NCBI GenBank assembly: GCA_001051155.2
Contig: JYIP02000003.1
Coordinates: 5,332,001-5,396,000, forward strand
DNA: 64,000 nt
Reading direction: 5' to 3'
DNA from: Chrysoporthe austroafricana
Taxonomy: Eukaryota > Ascomycota > Sordariomycetes > Diaporthales > Cryphonectriaceae
Shown one piece after another: positions 36,952 through 48,640 of the stretch (position 1 is the first letter of the stretch; each line of letters begins with the position of its first letter). The position numbers were made by a program, and so were the translations under genes. Below the pieces are notes generated by a model. That model had not been told where the DNA came from, searched no databases, and saw only the letters and a list, made by a program, of their open reading frames with translations.

Positions 36952-37159
36952 TAATAGTATATATACTGAAATATATTATAAAGCATAATTTTTCCAAGAA
37001 AGTAAATTACGCTAAAAGCCTATCAGGGCATTATATAAGCCTCCCGGTAAGGGTATAGCATTTACTTGGTAAATTCATTGCGTATTTATTAAGGGATTTA
37101 CTATAGATTTACTAAGCGAATTTATTACGAATTCACTTTGTTTATAAGTTTTGCTATTA
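36952..37159 (-). repeat. Chr-G1 5' LTR (208 bp)
   Basis: Begins TAATAGTATA and ends TGCTATTA on the plus strand; followed by TAGGA (37160-37164). Confidence 0.9.
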
Positions 37160-37164
37160 TAGGA

Positions 37165-38430
37165 TAAATATATTAGATATATATATAGTATACCCGTATA
37201 TAGCTATTAAAGAATTAGAGCTATATATAAAAGAATTAAGAAATATTGGAATTTTCTAAGATTGAAAAAAAGGATTGAAATAATTTTATAAGAATATAAA
37301 AGCTGCAAGAAAAACAAAATTGAATATTACAAACCCTATAAACTATTCTAACTATTTTTTATTCCGGAAGCAATTTAGCAATTTATTAGCTAGAATTTCA
37401 TTACTAAGCTACCCCTTTTACGAAAACCTTTAATTAAAATGCAATACGATAGCATTTTAATAATAGTTTGCAAACTGAATAAATATGCTTATTTCTTTTT
37501 ATATAAGGAAAGTAATATAATAGAAAATCTCGCATATACGTTTCTTAAAATAATTATAGCTAATTATAGCATATTTAAAGAAATTATTTCTAATAAAAAT
37601 AGAAAGTTTGTATTAAACTTTTGGTTTTTATTTATAAAACTATTCGGAATATAGCAAAAAATATTTATAGCATTCTGCTTGCAAACGGATAGATAAACAG
37701 AACGAACAAATTAAATTACTAAATAATATTTACGATATTATATAATTACGAATAAAATAACTGGGTTAACTTGCTATTATTAATATAATTCGTATATAAT
37801 AGCGTAAATATAAATATAATAAAGAAATTACTATTTTACGCGCTTTACGGCTATAACCCGATAGTTTACTATAACGAATTACTAAAAGCAAATGCAGAAA
37901 TAGCAAAAAAACGAATCCGGAAAATCAAGAAAATCTAAAAAGAACTTTAAGAAAAACTGAAATTTATACAAAAAAGAATAACGAGATACGCTAATTCCAA
38001 AAGGATTAAAGGACCAATCTTATAAAAAAGGGATAAAGTTTATTTTATTCGACAAAAAAAGCATATCAGAATAATAAAACCTTTTTATTCGTTAAATTAT
38101 AAAAAACTTAGCTTATTTAGAATTCTAAAGAGAATTTCGGATATTAATTTCGAATTTGCATTGCTCTATAGAATAAGAATTTACCCGGTATTCTATATCT
38201 TATTTTTCGAATTAATATTGAAAGCAACCAAAACGGACGAATCGATATAGATCGAAACTAATAAACCGGAATACGAAATCGAACGAATTTTCCGTTACCA
38301 AAAATTACCCAAATATAAGGAATACTTAATCAAATGGAAAAGGTATTATTCAAGCGAAAACAGCTAGGAATTAGTTAGCAATCTGAATAATATATAGCAA
38401 GCAATTAATAAATACTGGAAAAAGTAATTA
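37165..38430 (+). pseudogene. pol: Chr-B pol, second part (integrase, chromodomain)
   Basis: Continues the frame broken at 19119. The integrase core is open at 37439-37654 (ANYSIFKEIISNKNRKF; the second catalytic Asp is Asn here). The chromodomain at about 38270-38410 reads YEIERIFRYQK, then EYLIKWKRYYSSENS. Stops at Gln and Trp sites. Confidence 0.8.
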
Positions 38431-38501
38431 ACTAATTATCTAGAAGAATATTCAAGAAAGCCCAGTACGGCTTCGTACTCTATAGATAAATTAATAGTAG
38501 A

Positions 38502-39032
38502 TTAATCGATATCAAAACCGAATTGCTGCAAAGTAATATTCAAATCGAAACTTTTAGGAAAAAGACTTTCAGAAACTAAAGGTTCCGTAACGCGATATTC
38601 GGCTTCGGCTTTATAACGCTCTTCTTTAGCCTTTTCCGCCTCTAACTTTTCCAATTTCTTAATATTATCGATACTGCAATAAATAGCCCGTATTATCTTC
38701 TCGTATTATATACATTTCTAATAATACAAGCGAAAAACTTTTTCTTTTATAGCTTCCAATTTATTTTCCAACTTCTGATATTAGCGAGCTATCTTGCAAA
38801 GCTCGTCCGGAAAAACCCTTAGAATATTATATTAAGAACGGTTAAGTCGTATATATTCCGAATAATAAGAAAAATTACTTTCAGAAATTTAGCAATTAGA
38901 AATGCTACGACCCTCGCAAAACGAATAAGAAAATATTTGCATAGCGCGCTGCAAGATTGCCTCTAGAAAAAAATTATAATACTGGGTTTTAATCGAACGG
39001 GAAAAACGAATTTTTTGTATTTTGCTTAATAT
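38502..39032 (-). pseudogene. Antisense coiled-coil ORF of Chr-B
   Basis: 176 codons from ATA (39030-39032, aligned to the family ATG) to TAA at 38502-38504. The N-terminal half reads FFLEAILQRAMQIFSYSFCE, close to Chr-A. It continues with KLENKLEAIKEKVFRLYYQK and KKLEKLEAEKAKEERYK, and ends PKSFDLNITLQQFGFDID. Very few stops, again TAG or TAA. It lies 89 bp from the 3' LTR. Confidence 0.83.
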
Positions 39033-39121
39033 CTCGATTAGGAAAAAAGGATTAACAAACCGGTATTGATAAAGACTTTACAGAAAATTGTTAAGGACAA
39101 TAATTATTAAGGGGAAAATAA

Positions 39122-39572
39122 TATTATAAACTAATATAAAGAAACCGGAAAGCATAAAAAACCTGGGAATAATTAATAGAAAAACCCAATAAGCAGCTTT
39201 GCTAATAAAAGACTTATGCTGCTTATATAATTACGGGTTAGGGTTAAAATAAGATAAGGATTACTGGATTACTAAATAATTTAGAGAACTAAGTTTACCG
39301 AATTATTTAATAAGCCAGTAATCCAGAACTGAAAAGCTGAATATATAAGAATAGGATATTTACCAGATAAATTATTATAGCTTTTTAATCGTAAATTTAA
39401 GTACTATTTGAACCCTATTTTACTTTCAAGTAATAGCCTTATAAGCTTATAAATATTGCGAACGTTTATTAAATAAGTTTCCGGTATATAAGGCTATATT
39501 TAATATCGCTTTTGCTAATATAAACCCTTTAACCTTACAGTTTATTTTAAGATTACTGCAGCGTTTATAATA
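39122..39572 (+). repeat. Chr-B 3' LTR (451 bp)
   Basis: Begins TATTATAAAC after the purine tract and ends GTTTATAATA before TCCAG. Contains GGGTTAGGGTTA at 39235-39246. Confidence 0.92.
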
Positions 39573-39577
39573 TCCAG

Positions 39578-39804
39578 CAACAAAATATAGCTTTATATTA
39601 ATAGCTTAAGGAAATTAAGAACGAAATTTTCTGCTTTAATGCCTTTTAATAAGCTAAAGCTTTCAAGCTTAATAAGCTTAAGTTTTATAAAAGCATTCGA
39701 AAGGACTTTCAAGCCTTCTTAATTTAATTCAAAACTTATTTCAAATATTATAGCGCTTAATTCAGAACTATTTATAATAAAATCGATTTCGCGAAAAGCC
39801 GTTT
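39578..39804 (+). pseudogene. gag: Chr-C gag, fragment 2
   Basis: Resumes gag after Chr-B (KAFKLNKLKFYKSIRKDFQ region) and is broken again by a solo LTR at 39805. Joined with 14061-14195 and 40237 onward it restores one frame. Confidence 0.75.
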
Positions 39805-40231
39805 TATTATAACCCAATATAAAACCGGAGTTGCAAAAGGAAAAGCTAGCAATCAGATGCCCTGCCCTTATTCCTACTTAAAGAAACCCTATAACTACTA
39901 ACCCAGAAATAAGGTTAGATAAAATAAGGATTACTAGATTATTAAGTAATCCAGTAAGTTAGGATTACCGGATTATTTAATAAGCCAGAGATTAATACTG
40001 AAAAGCCAGGTATATAAGAATAGAACATTTAATAAATAGATTATTATAGCTTTTCAGTCGTAAATCTAAGTATTAATCGGCCCTTACTATTGATAGCTAT
40101 ATTGGCTTATAAATATTGCGAATATTGTTAAACAAGTTTCCGGTATTTAAAGCAATACTTAGTACTGTCTTTGCTAGCATAAACCTTTTAATATTACAGT
40201 TTATCCTAAGATTACCGCAGCGTTCATAATA
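39805..40231 (+). mobile_element. Solo LTR of a separate family (427 bp) in Chr-C gag
   Basis: Termini TATTATAACC and GTTCATAATA with exact CGTTT duplication (39800-39804, 40232-40236). U3 shares the module AGGTTAGATAAAATAAGG with Chr-A. A core promoter CTGAAAAGCCAGGTATATAAG-like tract and AGTCGTAAA follow. No internal sequence, so it is the product of LTR-LTR recombination. Confidence 0.93.
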
Positions 40232-40236
40232 CGTTT

Positions 40237-40930
40237 TGAAAGGATAGCTTTTCAATAATAAGAACTAACTTTCCGCAACTATTTGGACAATAACGAAAAT
40301 TTCCGTTCTAAAAATACTAAGCGCATTTTCCAATATTACGCTAATTTCGAATTGGCCTTTATTAAAACTTTTAAAGACCCGGATAAGAGACGTATTGCAA
40401 TATAGTAATTAGAAGCATTTCGATAAACTAGCTTAGCCGCGGATTATATAGCTAAATTCAAGCAAATTATCGCTTATTTCGATTACGAAAACGAACCTCT
40501 TATAGATGCCTATTATGCAAAATTCAAAAAAGAAATTAAAGACGAACTTTATAAGGAAAACCGACCCGAAAAACTTAACGAGTTTATTAATAAAGCAGTC
40601 CGTATTAATAATTAACTTTACGAATAGCGCTAGCAATAATAGAAAAACTATAATAGCATTTCAAAATATTAACTTAATTCAAGGAAATGCAAGTTCTAGC
40701 AGAAAAATCGAAATAATACGGCTTATTCAAATACGATATATACTAGCCTTATAGAATTGAATACTCTTATATAAGAATAATGCAAAAGGGTTATTTGCTA
40801 TAATTGCGGTAAGAAAGGCTATATTGTATGCAATTGCTATTAGGAAAAGAAGAAATGAAATTAGAAGCTAGTTCTGGAAAAACAGGTTAATATTGCTTAA
40901 TAATAAAAACTCAATTAGCTAAGCAATAAT
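40237..40930 (+). pseudogene. gag: Chr-C gag, fragment 3 with zinc knuckle
   Basis: Holds YANFELAFIKTF, EIKDELYKENRPEKL and the knuckle CYNCGKKGYIVCNC at 40796-40837 (His changed to Tyr). The open frames at 40433-40636 (minus) and 40506-40754 (plus) are shadows. Confidence 0.78.
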
Positions 40931-43900
40931 ATCTTACCGGAATAAATAACGGACTTTAGCGATAGTAATATAAGCTGAATAGTTTGCTATTAAGACCATT
41001 ACTTATTGCACTTCTTAGCAAAAGAAAGCTTAGGATAGTTCTTATACAAACTTAAAAGACAAAAGCAATTCATTATAGGAAAAAAAGGCTTTATTTACGA
41101 TGCGGCTATAAATAACAGTAATTCTAACTATTCAAATAACTCTTTAAATGCTAAAGAAGAAAACTTAAAAAAGTTTCCTTTAAACTATTACTTTAATCGA
41201 TAATAGGATACGATAATAAAAGACGAAATAAGTATTTAACGGAAGGGCATACTTATACCCGGTGCTATATTTGAAGAAATAGCGCTATAAAACAAATAGC
41301 CGGATAACTTATTAACCTTTACGCTCGAAAAAAAACCCAATACGGAAATAGAAAAAGTAGTTATTTAGCATATAAAACAGGAATAATTAAAGCAAAATAG
41401 CTGGATATCCAAATATACGAAAATTAAGCACTTTATTTACGGGCTTATATTATAAGAATTTCTTTAAAGCATCCCGTTTCAGAATAACGAATATAAACTT
41501 TAAGAAAATAAAAGGATTAGCTATTTATACCCTTATTACTATAAACTTGCTTGAATATACTATATTTATTATAATTGCTAAATATATTTTAATGAGAAAG
41601 TTAAATACAATTGGTTTTCAATTAAGAAATAGGATTAATTAATCCAACCTATTATGGAATTCCGAAAAAGATATAGAAAAGTCTTATATATTAAGAATAA
41701 TAATGCTTATATTAAACTATTCGATAATTGTCCGTAAAAATGCATTTAAAGAAAAACGATATAAAAGCAATGCTATATTATAATATGCTCTATCCATATG
41801 CAAGACAAAACTAAAAAATAATATCGATTGCAGAAAATCGAAAAGGCAAGGCAATATAGCCAAAGCTAAATACAAAAACTAGCAAGGCAAATAGCGAAAG
41901 AAGCTTAGAATACTTTAAAAGGGAAAGATCGCTTATAACGAAATAATAGCCGATTAGAATTACGAGGTCTTTATATGCAATTACGAAAGAGAATAAGAAA
42001 TATATTCGATTGCATATAACTTTAATATAATCGATATAGAAACTAATTACTTACTTATTTCGATTTAAAGCTTTATAATAAAAACTATTTTCGATATTAT
42101 AAATATAGTATAATACGAGTTAATCTTAGGAATATTTTAGCTTAAGAAGTATAATTTTCGAATCGATTGGACTATTAATTAGATTTTATAAGAATAAGCT
42201 ATATTTATTAAAAAAGTTGCAATTAACGAAAAAGGGAAAGTTTTAATTACTAAAGATAATATTAGAAATATACGATTAAATAAGCTTAAATATACTTTTA
42301 AAGCAAGCGGACTTGCTAAAGAATAGAAAAGGGTTACGAATATTTCGAACTTATAAGTACAAATTAAAAACAAATTAGAAATTCAAGCAATTAGCAATCG
42401 ATAGAAAATCAATTTAGCGTAAAGCGTTATAAAGCTATATAAATTATAGAATTATAAGGAAATACCGTTTCAAAAATAATAGGCATAAGGAGATTATAGG
42501 CAGAAGTTTAAGCTGACGAATAATAAATACTCGAAACCCTTAAAAGTTAAGCTTTGAAAGCAGCAATAAAAAGCAAGCGAAGCAAAATACGCTTAATAAT
42601 ACCTTTTATTCTTCCAGATTTCAGAAAATAAGAAAGGATTATTACTTGAATTCAAAAATATATTAAAAGAATATTACGAATTCAAGAAATTATAATAAAG
42701 GAAATTTAATATTAGCTTATTAAAGCATTGCCTTTTTAATTATAAAATCCTATTAAAAAAAAAGATAAAATTGCAAAATTACTTTATTTATAAGTTCGAT
42801 TAAGCAAAACTCGAAATATTTAAAGAATATATTAACGAAAATCTAAAAAGAAGCTATATACGGAAATTATAATTATTCGCAAAATACTTAATCCTATTTA
42901 TACTTAAATAGAATAATAAATTGCAATTTTATATAAATTATTAATAACTTAATAATATTATAATTAAGAATCGTTATCTTTTACTTTTAATAGGAAAAAT
43001 GCGAAATCGATTAATTAAAACAAATTGGTTTATTATATTAAACTTCAAAGAAAGATATTATTATATTCGGATTAAAGAAAATAATATCTGGAAAATAGCA
43101 TTTAAAACTCGTTACGAACATTTTGAATATATAATTTTACTTTTTAAATTAACTAATGCGCTTATATCCTTTCAAGAAATAATTAACGATATTTTCCGCA
43201 AATATTTGAATACTATTATTATTATTTATTTTAATAATATCCTTATTTATTCAAGAAATTTTGAATTATATAAATAATATATATAGCAAATGCTTTAGAT
43301 TTTATAAAATAATAAGTTTTTAATCGAATTAAGCAAATATTATTTCTATTAATAAAAAATTAATTATTTCGATTATATAATAAAATTAAGCAAAATTAAT
43401 ATATAAAAAAATAAAATCCAAGTAATAAAAAAATAGCTTATATTAAAAAAGATTAAAGAAATTAAAGCATTTTTCAGCTATATTAATTTTTATTAATAAT
43501 TCATTCGAAATTATAGCAAAATTGTATGCTTTCTTACGGATTTTACGAAAAAAAATCGGAAATTCGAATAGATATAAGAAATATAAAAAGCATTCGATAA
43601 AATTAAAAAACGAATTATATTAAAACTTATACTTTGCAAAACAAACTCAAATAAGCTATTTGAAATCGAAACCGATATATCGAATTATGCATTCGGAAAA
43701 TAATTTGATTAATGAAATAATTAAAGACGCTTTAGGATTATAAGCAATTTTTCAAAGAAATTGAATGGCTTAGAATTCAATTATAGCATTCCGGATAAAG
43801 AATTAATGGCAATTATAAAAGCATTTGAAAAGTAGCAGTATTATTTAATCGGAATTAAATACTAAATTATAATGCATTCCGATTATAAGAACTTAATAAT

Positions 43901-45440
43901 ATTTATAATAATAAAAGTCTTGAATAAATAATAAATTAAATAAGCAGAATTTTTCTTATAATTCGATTTAAAGATTATTTATTGCAAAAGATCCGAAAAT
44001 AGCAAAACAAATGCATTTAGCAAACGATTAAATTACTAAAATATAGAATTTAAAAAGCTTTAAAATATCTTCCGATAAGATAAAAACGGCAATTTTGTAA
44101 ATAAAGCTAGAAAACTTAATACAATTATCAGAATTTCCAATAGCGAAAAGAAATTAGAAAATATAATCCTTAAAGAATAAGATAAATATATCAGAAATAT
44201 ATATAATATACTCGCATATAGCTATTAAAGAATTAAAGTTATATATAAAAGAATTAAGAAATATTGGAATTTTCTAGAATTAAGAAAAAAAATTGAAATA
44301 ATCTTATAAGAATGCAATAACTATAAGAAAAATAAAATTAAATATTATAAGCCTTATAGACTATTCCAACCGTTTTTTATTCCAGAAGCAGTTTGGCAAT
44401 CTATTAGCTAAGATTTTATTATTAAGCTACTTTTCTTACGAAAACCCTTAATTAAAATGCAATACGATAGCATTCTAATAATAATTTGCAAATTAAGCAA
44501 ATACGCTTATTTCTTACCGTATAAGGAAAGCAGCATAGCGGAAAACTTTGCATATATATTCTTCAAGATAGTTATAATTAACTATAGCATATTTAAAGAA
44601 GTTATTTCCGATAAAGACAGAAAGTTTATATTAAATTTCTGGATTTTACTTATAAAACTATTCGGAATATAATAAAAGATATTTATAGCATTTTACTTAT
44701 AAACGGATAAACAAATAGAATAAATAAATTAAATTGTAAAATAATATTTACGGTATTATATAAATTACGAATAAGATAATTGGGTTAATTTGCTATTATT
44801 AATACAATTTGTATATAATAATATAAATATAAATACGATAAAGAAATTATTGTTTTACGCGCTTTATAGCTATAATTCAATAGCTTATTATAACGAATTA
44901 TTAGGAATAAATGCAAAAGCAGCAGAAAAACGAATCCGGAAAATTAAGAAAATCCAAAAGGAATTTTAGGAAAAACTGAAATTTATATAAGAAAGAATAA
45001 TAAAATATGCTAATTCCAAAAGGATTGAAAGACTAATCTTATAGGAAAGGAATAAAGTCTATTTTGTTCGACAAAAAGAATATATTAGAACGACAAAACC
45101 CTTTTATTTACTAAATTATAAGAAACTTAGCCCATTCAGAATTCTAAGAAAAATCTCAGATATCAATTTCGAACTAGCATTACCTTATAAAATAAGAATT
45201 TACCCGGTATTCTATATTTTATTTTTCGAATTAGTATCCAAAATAGCCAAGATAGACGAATTAGTACAAATTAAAGCTAACGAATTAGAATACGAAATTG
45301 AACGAATCTTTAAATACCGAAGCTTAATCAAGCATAAGGAATACCTAATCAAATAGAAAAAATACTACTCAAACGAAAATAGCTAAAAGCCAGTTAGCAA
45401 CTTAAATAATATACGATAAATACTTAAAAAATATTAAGAA
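40930..45440 (+). pseudogene. pol: Chr-C pol with protease site deleted
   Basis: Same order as Chr-A. At about 42005 some 154 bp, equivalent to Chr-B 16790-16943, are missing and with them the protease active site. Reverse transcriptase is open at 42999-43277; the catalytic motif is YFNN (43233-43238). Integrase core 44457-44672; chromodomain about 45290-45430 (YEIERIFKYRS, then EYLIK). Confidence 0.8.
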
Positions 45441-45520
45441 AAGCAACCAATTAATTAATTAGGAAAATAATTAAAAAGATTCGGGATAGCTTTATATCTT
45501 GCAATCGGGTTAATAGCAAA

Positions 45521-46060
45521 CTAGTTAATGCTAGAATCAAATTACTGCAAAGCAATATCCAGATCGAAATTCTCGGGAAGAAGACTTTTAAAGACTAAAG
45601 CTTCCAAAGCGTAATGCTCAGCCTTAGCCTTGCAACGCTTTTTTTCGGCTTTTTCCTTTTTCAAACGCTCTAAGTCTTTAAGGTTGGATAAGCTACGGCG
45701 GAAGGCCCGGCCTATCTATTCCCGCTATATTCGTTTTTATTTCCGCAGCTTTATTAGTTTATTTTCCAAACCTTTAATTTCGTTTTCCAGTTTCTGAAAT
45801 TAATTAAACGCGAAAGAAAGCTCTGTAACGTTAGTCGGTTCCAGAATATTATAATTCGACTAGTTATATTGAACGCATTTAAAATAACGAAACGAATCTT
45901 ATTTGGAAACCGTATACAATTCCAGACCGAAACGGTTATAATAAAAACAAAGTCGCATAATAACGGCGTAATAAATAATTCGAAAGATTAAAGAATCCCG
46001 CTATTTATTTTTATTAAAACGAGAATTAGAAGATTTCGGTTTTGAAACTCTATTAAGCAT
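45521..46060 (-). pseudogene. Antisense coiled-coil ORF of Chr-C
   Basis: Exactly 540 bp from an intact ATG (46058-46060) to TAG (45521-45523), the same 179 codons as Chr-D and Chr-E. Reads RFGLELYTVSK, KLENEIKGLENKLIKLRK, LSNLKDLERLKKEKAEK and ENFDLDIALQ. It lies 90 bp from the 3' LTR. Stops at Gln or Trp sites only. Confidence 0.82.
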
Positions 46061-46150
46061 CTTAATTAGGAAGGCATAACAATACGTCCTTGCAAGATAA
46101 ATTACTTACGAAAGATTATTGGGAATAATAATCGATAAGAAAGGGAATAA

Positions 46151-46606
46151 TATTATAACTTATTAAAGGACTAGATTCTATAATAAGGAAAGGAAATCCG
46201 ACAAGATGCTTTACTACCGGTTTTCTTTATAAAATCTTTATAACCGCTTATATAATCCAGGATTAGGGTTAAGAAAGAAGCAAGATTTAAGGATTTGTTA
46301 TAAGTCCGATAGATCTAGAATTTAAGAATTTATCCCAGACTTAATAGACTTAATAAGTCTAACGAATAAAAAGCCGGATATATAAGAATTAGATATCCAT
46401 TAAATAGATCGCTATAGCTTTTCAGTCGTAAATTTAAATGCTATTTAAACCTTAATATACTTTCAAATAGCCTTATAAGCTTATAAATATTGCGAATATT
46501 TATTAAATACGTTTCCGGTATACAAAGCTATATTTAATACCGCTTTTGCTAATATAAACCCTTTAACTTTACAGTTTATTTTAAAATTGCTGCAGCTTTT
46601 ATAATA
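46151..46606 (+). repeat. Chr-C 3' LTR (456 bp)
   Basis: Three bases shorter than the 5' LTR, from a small loss in the TTTCAAGTAATAGCC tract. Preceded by purines AAGAAAGGGAATAA; followed by TAAAG (46607-46611). Confidence 0.92.
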
Positions 46607-46611
46607 TAAAG

Positions 46612-48640
46612 AATAGCGATTCTTAATTATAATATCGTTAAGCTATCGATAGTTTATATAAAGTTGTAATTTGCTATTTTTCTTAAGTATAAATAGAATT
46701 GAATATTTTGCGAATAATTGCGATTTCCGTATATAGCTTTTTTTTAAATTCTTATTAATATATTCTTTAAGTATTTCAAGTTTTGCTTAATCGAATTTAT
46801 AAATAAAGTAATTTTGGAATTTTATTTCTTTTTTTAATGGAATTTTATAATTAAAAAGGCTGTATTTTAATAAGCTAGTATCGAATTTCCTTTATTATAG
46901 TTTCTTGAATTCGTAATATTCTTTTAGTATATTTTTGAGTTTCGGTAACGGTCTTTCCTCGTTTTCTGAAATCTGGAAAAATAAAAGGTATTATTAAGCG
47001 TATTTTGCTTTGCTTGCTTTTTATTATTATTTTCGGGGCTTAACTTTTAAAGGTTTCGAGTATTTATTATTTATCGGCTTAAATTTCTGCTTATAATTTT
47101 CTTGCATTTATCGCTTTGGAAGCTATATTTTCTTATAATTCTATAATTTATATAGCTTTATAACGCTTTGCATTAAATCGATTTTCTATCGATTGCTAAT
47201 CGCTTAATTTCCTAATTTGTTTTTAACCCGTATTTGCAAATTCGAAATATCCGTAATTTTTCCTTATTTTTTAGCAAGTCCGCTTGCTTTAAAATATATT
47301 TAAGCTTATTTAAACGTATATTCTCAATATTATCCTTAATATAAAGCTTTAAATCGAAATAAGTAAGTAATTAGTTTCTATATCGATTATATTAAAGTTA
47401 TATGCAATCGCTTTTCCTTTTATAATATTAAGTTTATAGAAATCCTTCTTTTATATCTAAAGGATTCGTTTTTTATTAATAATTTCTAGCAAAATAAAAT
47501 TTCTTTATGCGCTGCTATCCAAAAGTACGCTATATTATTGCCTATTAATATATGCATTTAATAGAATATATTTCTTATTCTCTTTCGTAATTGCGTATAA
47601 GGATTTCGTAATCTTAATCGGCTATTATTCCGTTATAAGCAATCTTTCCTTTTTAAAGTATTCTGAGCTTTTTTCGCTATTTGCTTTGCTTTTTTAACTT
47701 TCTGCAATCGATACTATTTTTTAGCCTTATCTTATATATAGATAAAGCATATTATAATATAGTATTGCTCTTATATCGTTTTTCTTTAAATGCATTTTTA
47801 CGGATAATTATCGAATAGTTCAATATAAGCATTATTATTCTTAATATATAAGACTTTTCTGTATTTTCCTCGGGATTCTATAATAAGTTAAATCAATTAG
47901 TTTTATTCTTTAATTGGAAACCAATTATATTTGACTTTCTCGCTAAAATATATCTGGCAATTATAATGAATATAGTATATCCAAGTAAGTTTATAATAAT
48001 AAAAGTATAAGTAACTAATTTTTTTATTTTTTTGAAATTTGTATTCGCTATTCTGAAATGGAATGCTTTGGAAGAGTTCTTGTAATATAAGCCCGTAAAT
48101 AAAGTGCTTAACTTTTATATGCTTGAATATTTAGCTATTTTGCTTTAATCGTTCCTATTTTGCATATTAAGTAACCGTTTCTTTTATTTCCGTATTAAGT
48201 TCTTTTTCGGGTATAAAGGTTAACAAGTTATTTGGCTATTTATCTTGCAGCGCTATTTTTCCAAATATAGCATTAAGCGTAAGTATGCTTATTTCGTCCT
48301 TTATTATTGCGTTTTATCGTTAATCGAAATAATAGTTTAGAGGAAACCTTCTTAAGTTTTCTTCCTTAGCGTCCAAAAGGTTATTTAAACAGTCGGAATT
48401 ATTGCTATTTATAGTCGCGTTATAAATAAGGCTTTTTTTTCTTATAGCAAGTTGCTTTTATCCTTTAAGTTTGTATAAGAATTATTTTAAACCTTCTTTT
48501 ACCGAGAAGTATAATAAGCAATAGTTTTAATAGCAAGCTATTCAGCTTATACTATCGTAACCAAAATCCGCTACTTATTCTAATAAGATATTATTATTTA
48601 GCTAATTGAATTCTTATTATTAAGCGATATTAACTTATTT
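46612..48640 (-). pseudogene. pol: Chr-D pol, N-terminal part (protease, start of RT)
   Basis: Continues Chr-D across the nest. On the minus strand the protease site reads SVLLDSSA near 47500-47540, catalytic Asp kept. RT N-terminal sequence abuts the Chr-C insertion at 46612. Stops frequent. Confidence 0.72.

Larger units (their letters stand above)
19120..37159 (-). mobile_element. Chr-G1: larger chromovirus (10.7 kb) with an extra ORF
   Basis: Two 208-bp LTRs in direct orientation (19120-19327, 36952-37159) with termini TAATAGTA and TGCTATTA. The target duplication TAGGA is exact (19115-19119, 37160-37164), inside Chr-B. Subtracting Chr-A and AAAGC leaves 10656 bp. The coding strand is minus, shown by RNase H, integrase and chromodomain motifs. 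From high to low: LTR, repeat-bearing leader, gag and protease region, RT, RNase H, integrase, chromodomain, AT-hook-like motif, extra ORF, LTR. No clear tRNA or self-priming site was found. Confidence 0.88.
14196..39572 (+). mobile_element. Chr-B: chromovirus inserted in Chr-C gag; 7.3 kb when joined
   Basis: Two 451-bp LTRs (14196-14646, 39122-39572) and an exact TCCAG duplication (14191-14195, 39573-39577). Chr-G1 interrupts it at 19119/37160. Without Chr-G1 and one TAGGA it measures 7332 bp. The polypurine tract AAGGGGAAAATAA precedes the 3' LTR. Confidence 0.93.
13591..46606 (+). mobile_element. Chr-C: chromovirus inserted in Chr-D; 7.2 kb when joined
   Basis: LTRs at 13591-14049 and 46151-46606. 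The target duplication TAAAG is exact (13586-13590 and 46607-46611). The undisrupted site in Chr-E near 6260 reads AAGGGTAAAGGGTAGCGG. Gag is split by Chr-B and by a solo LTR. Removing both leaves 7202 bp. Its LTR resembles that of Chr-D in U3 but is diverged, so related subfamilies have inserted into each other in opposite orientation. Confidence 0.93.
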
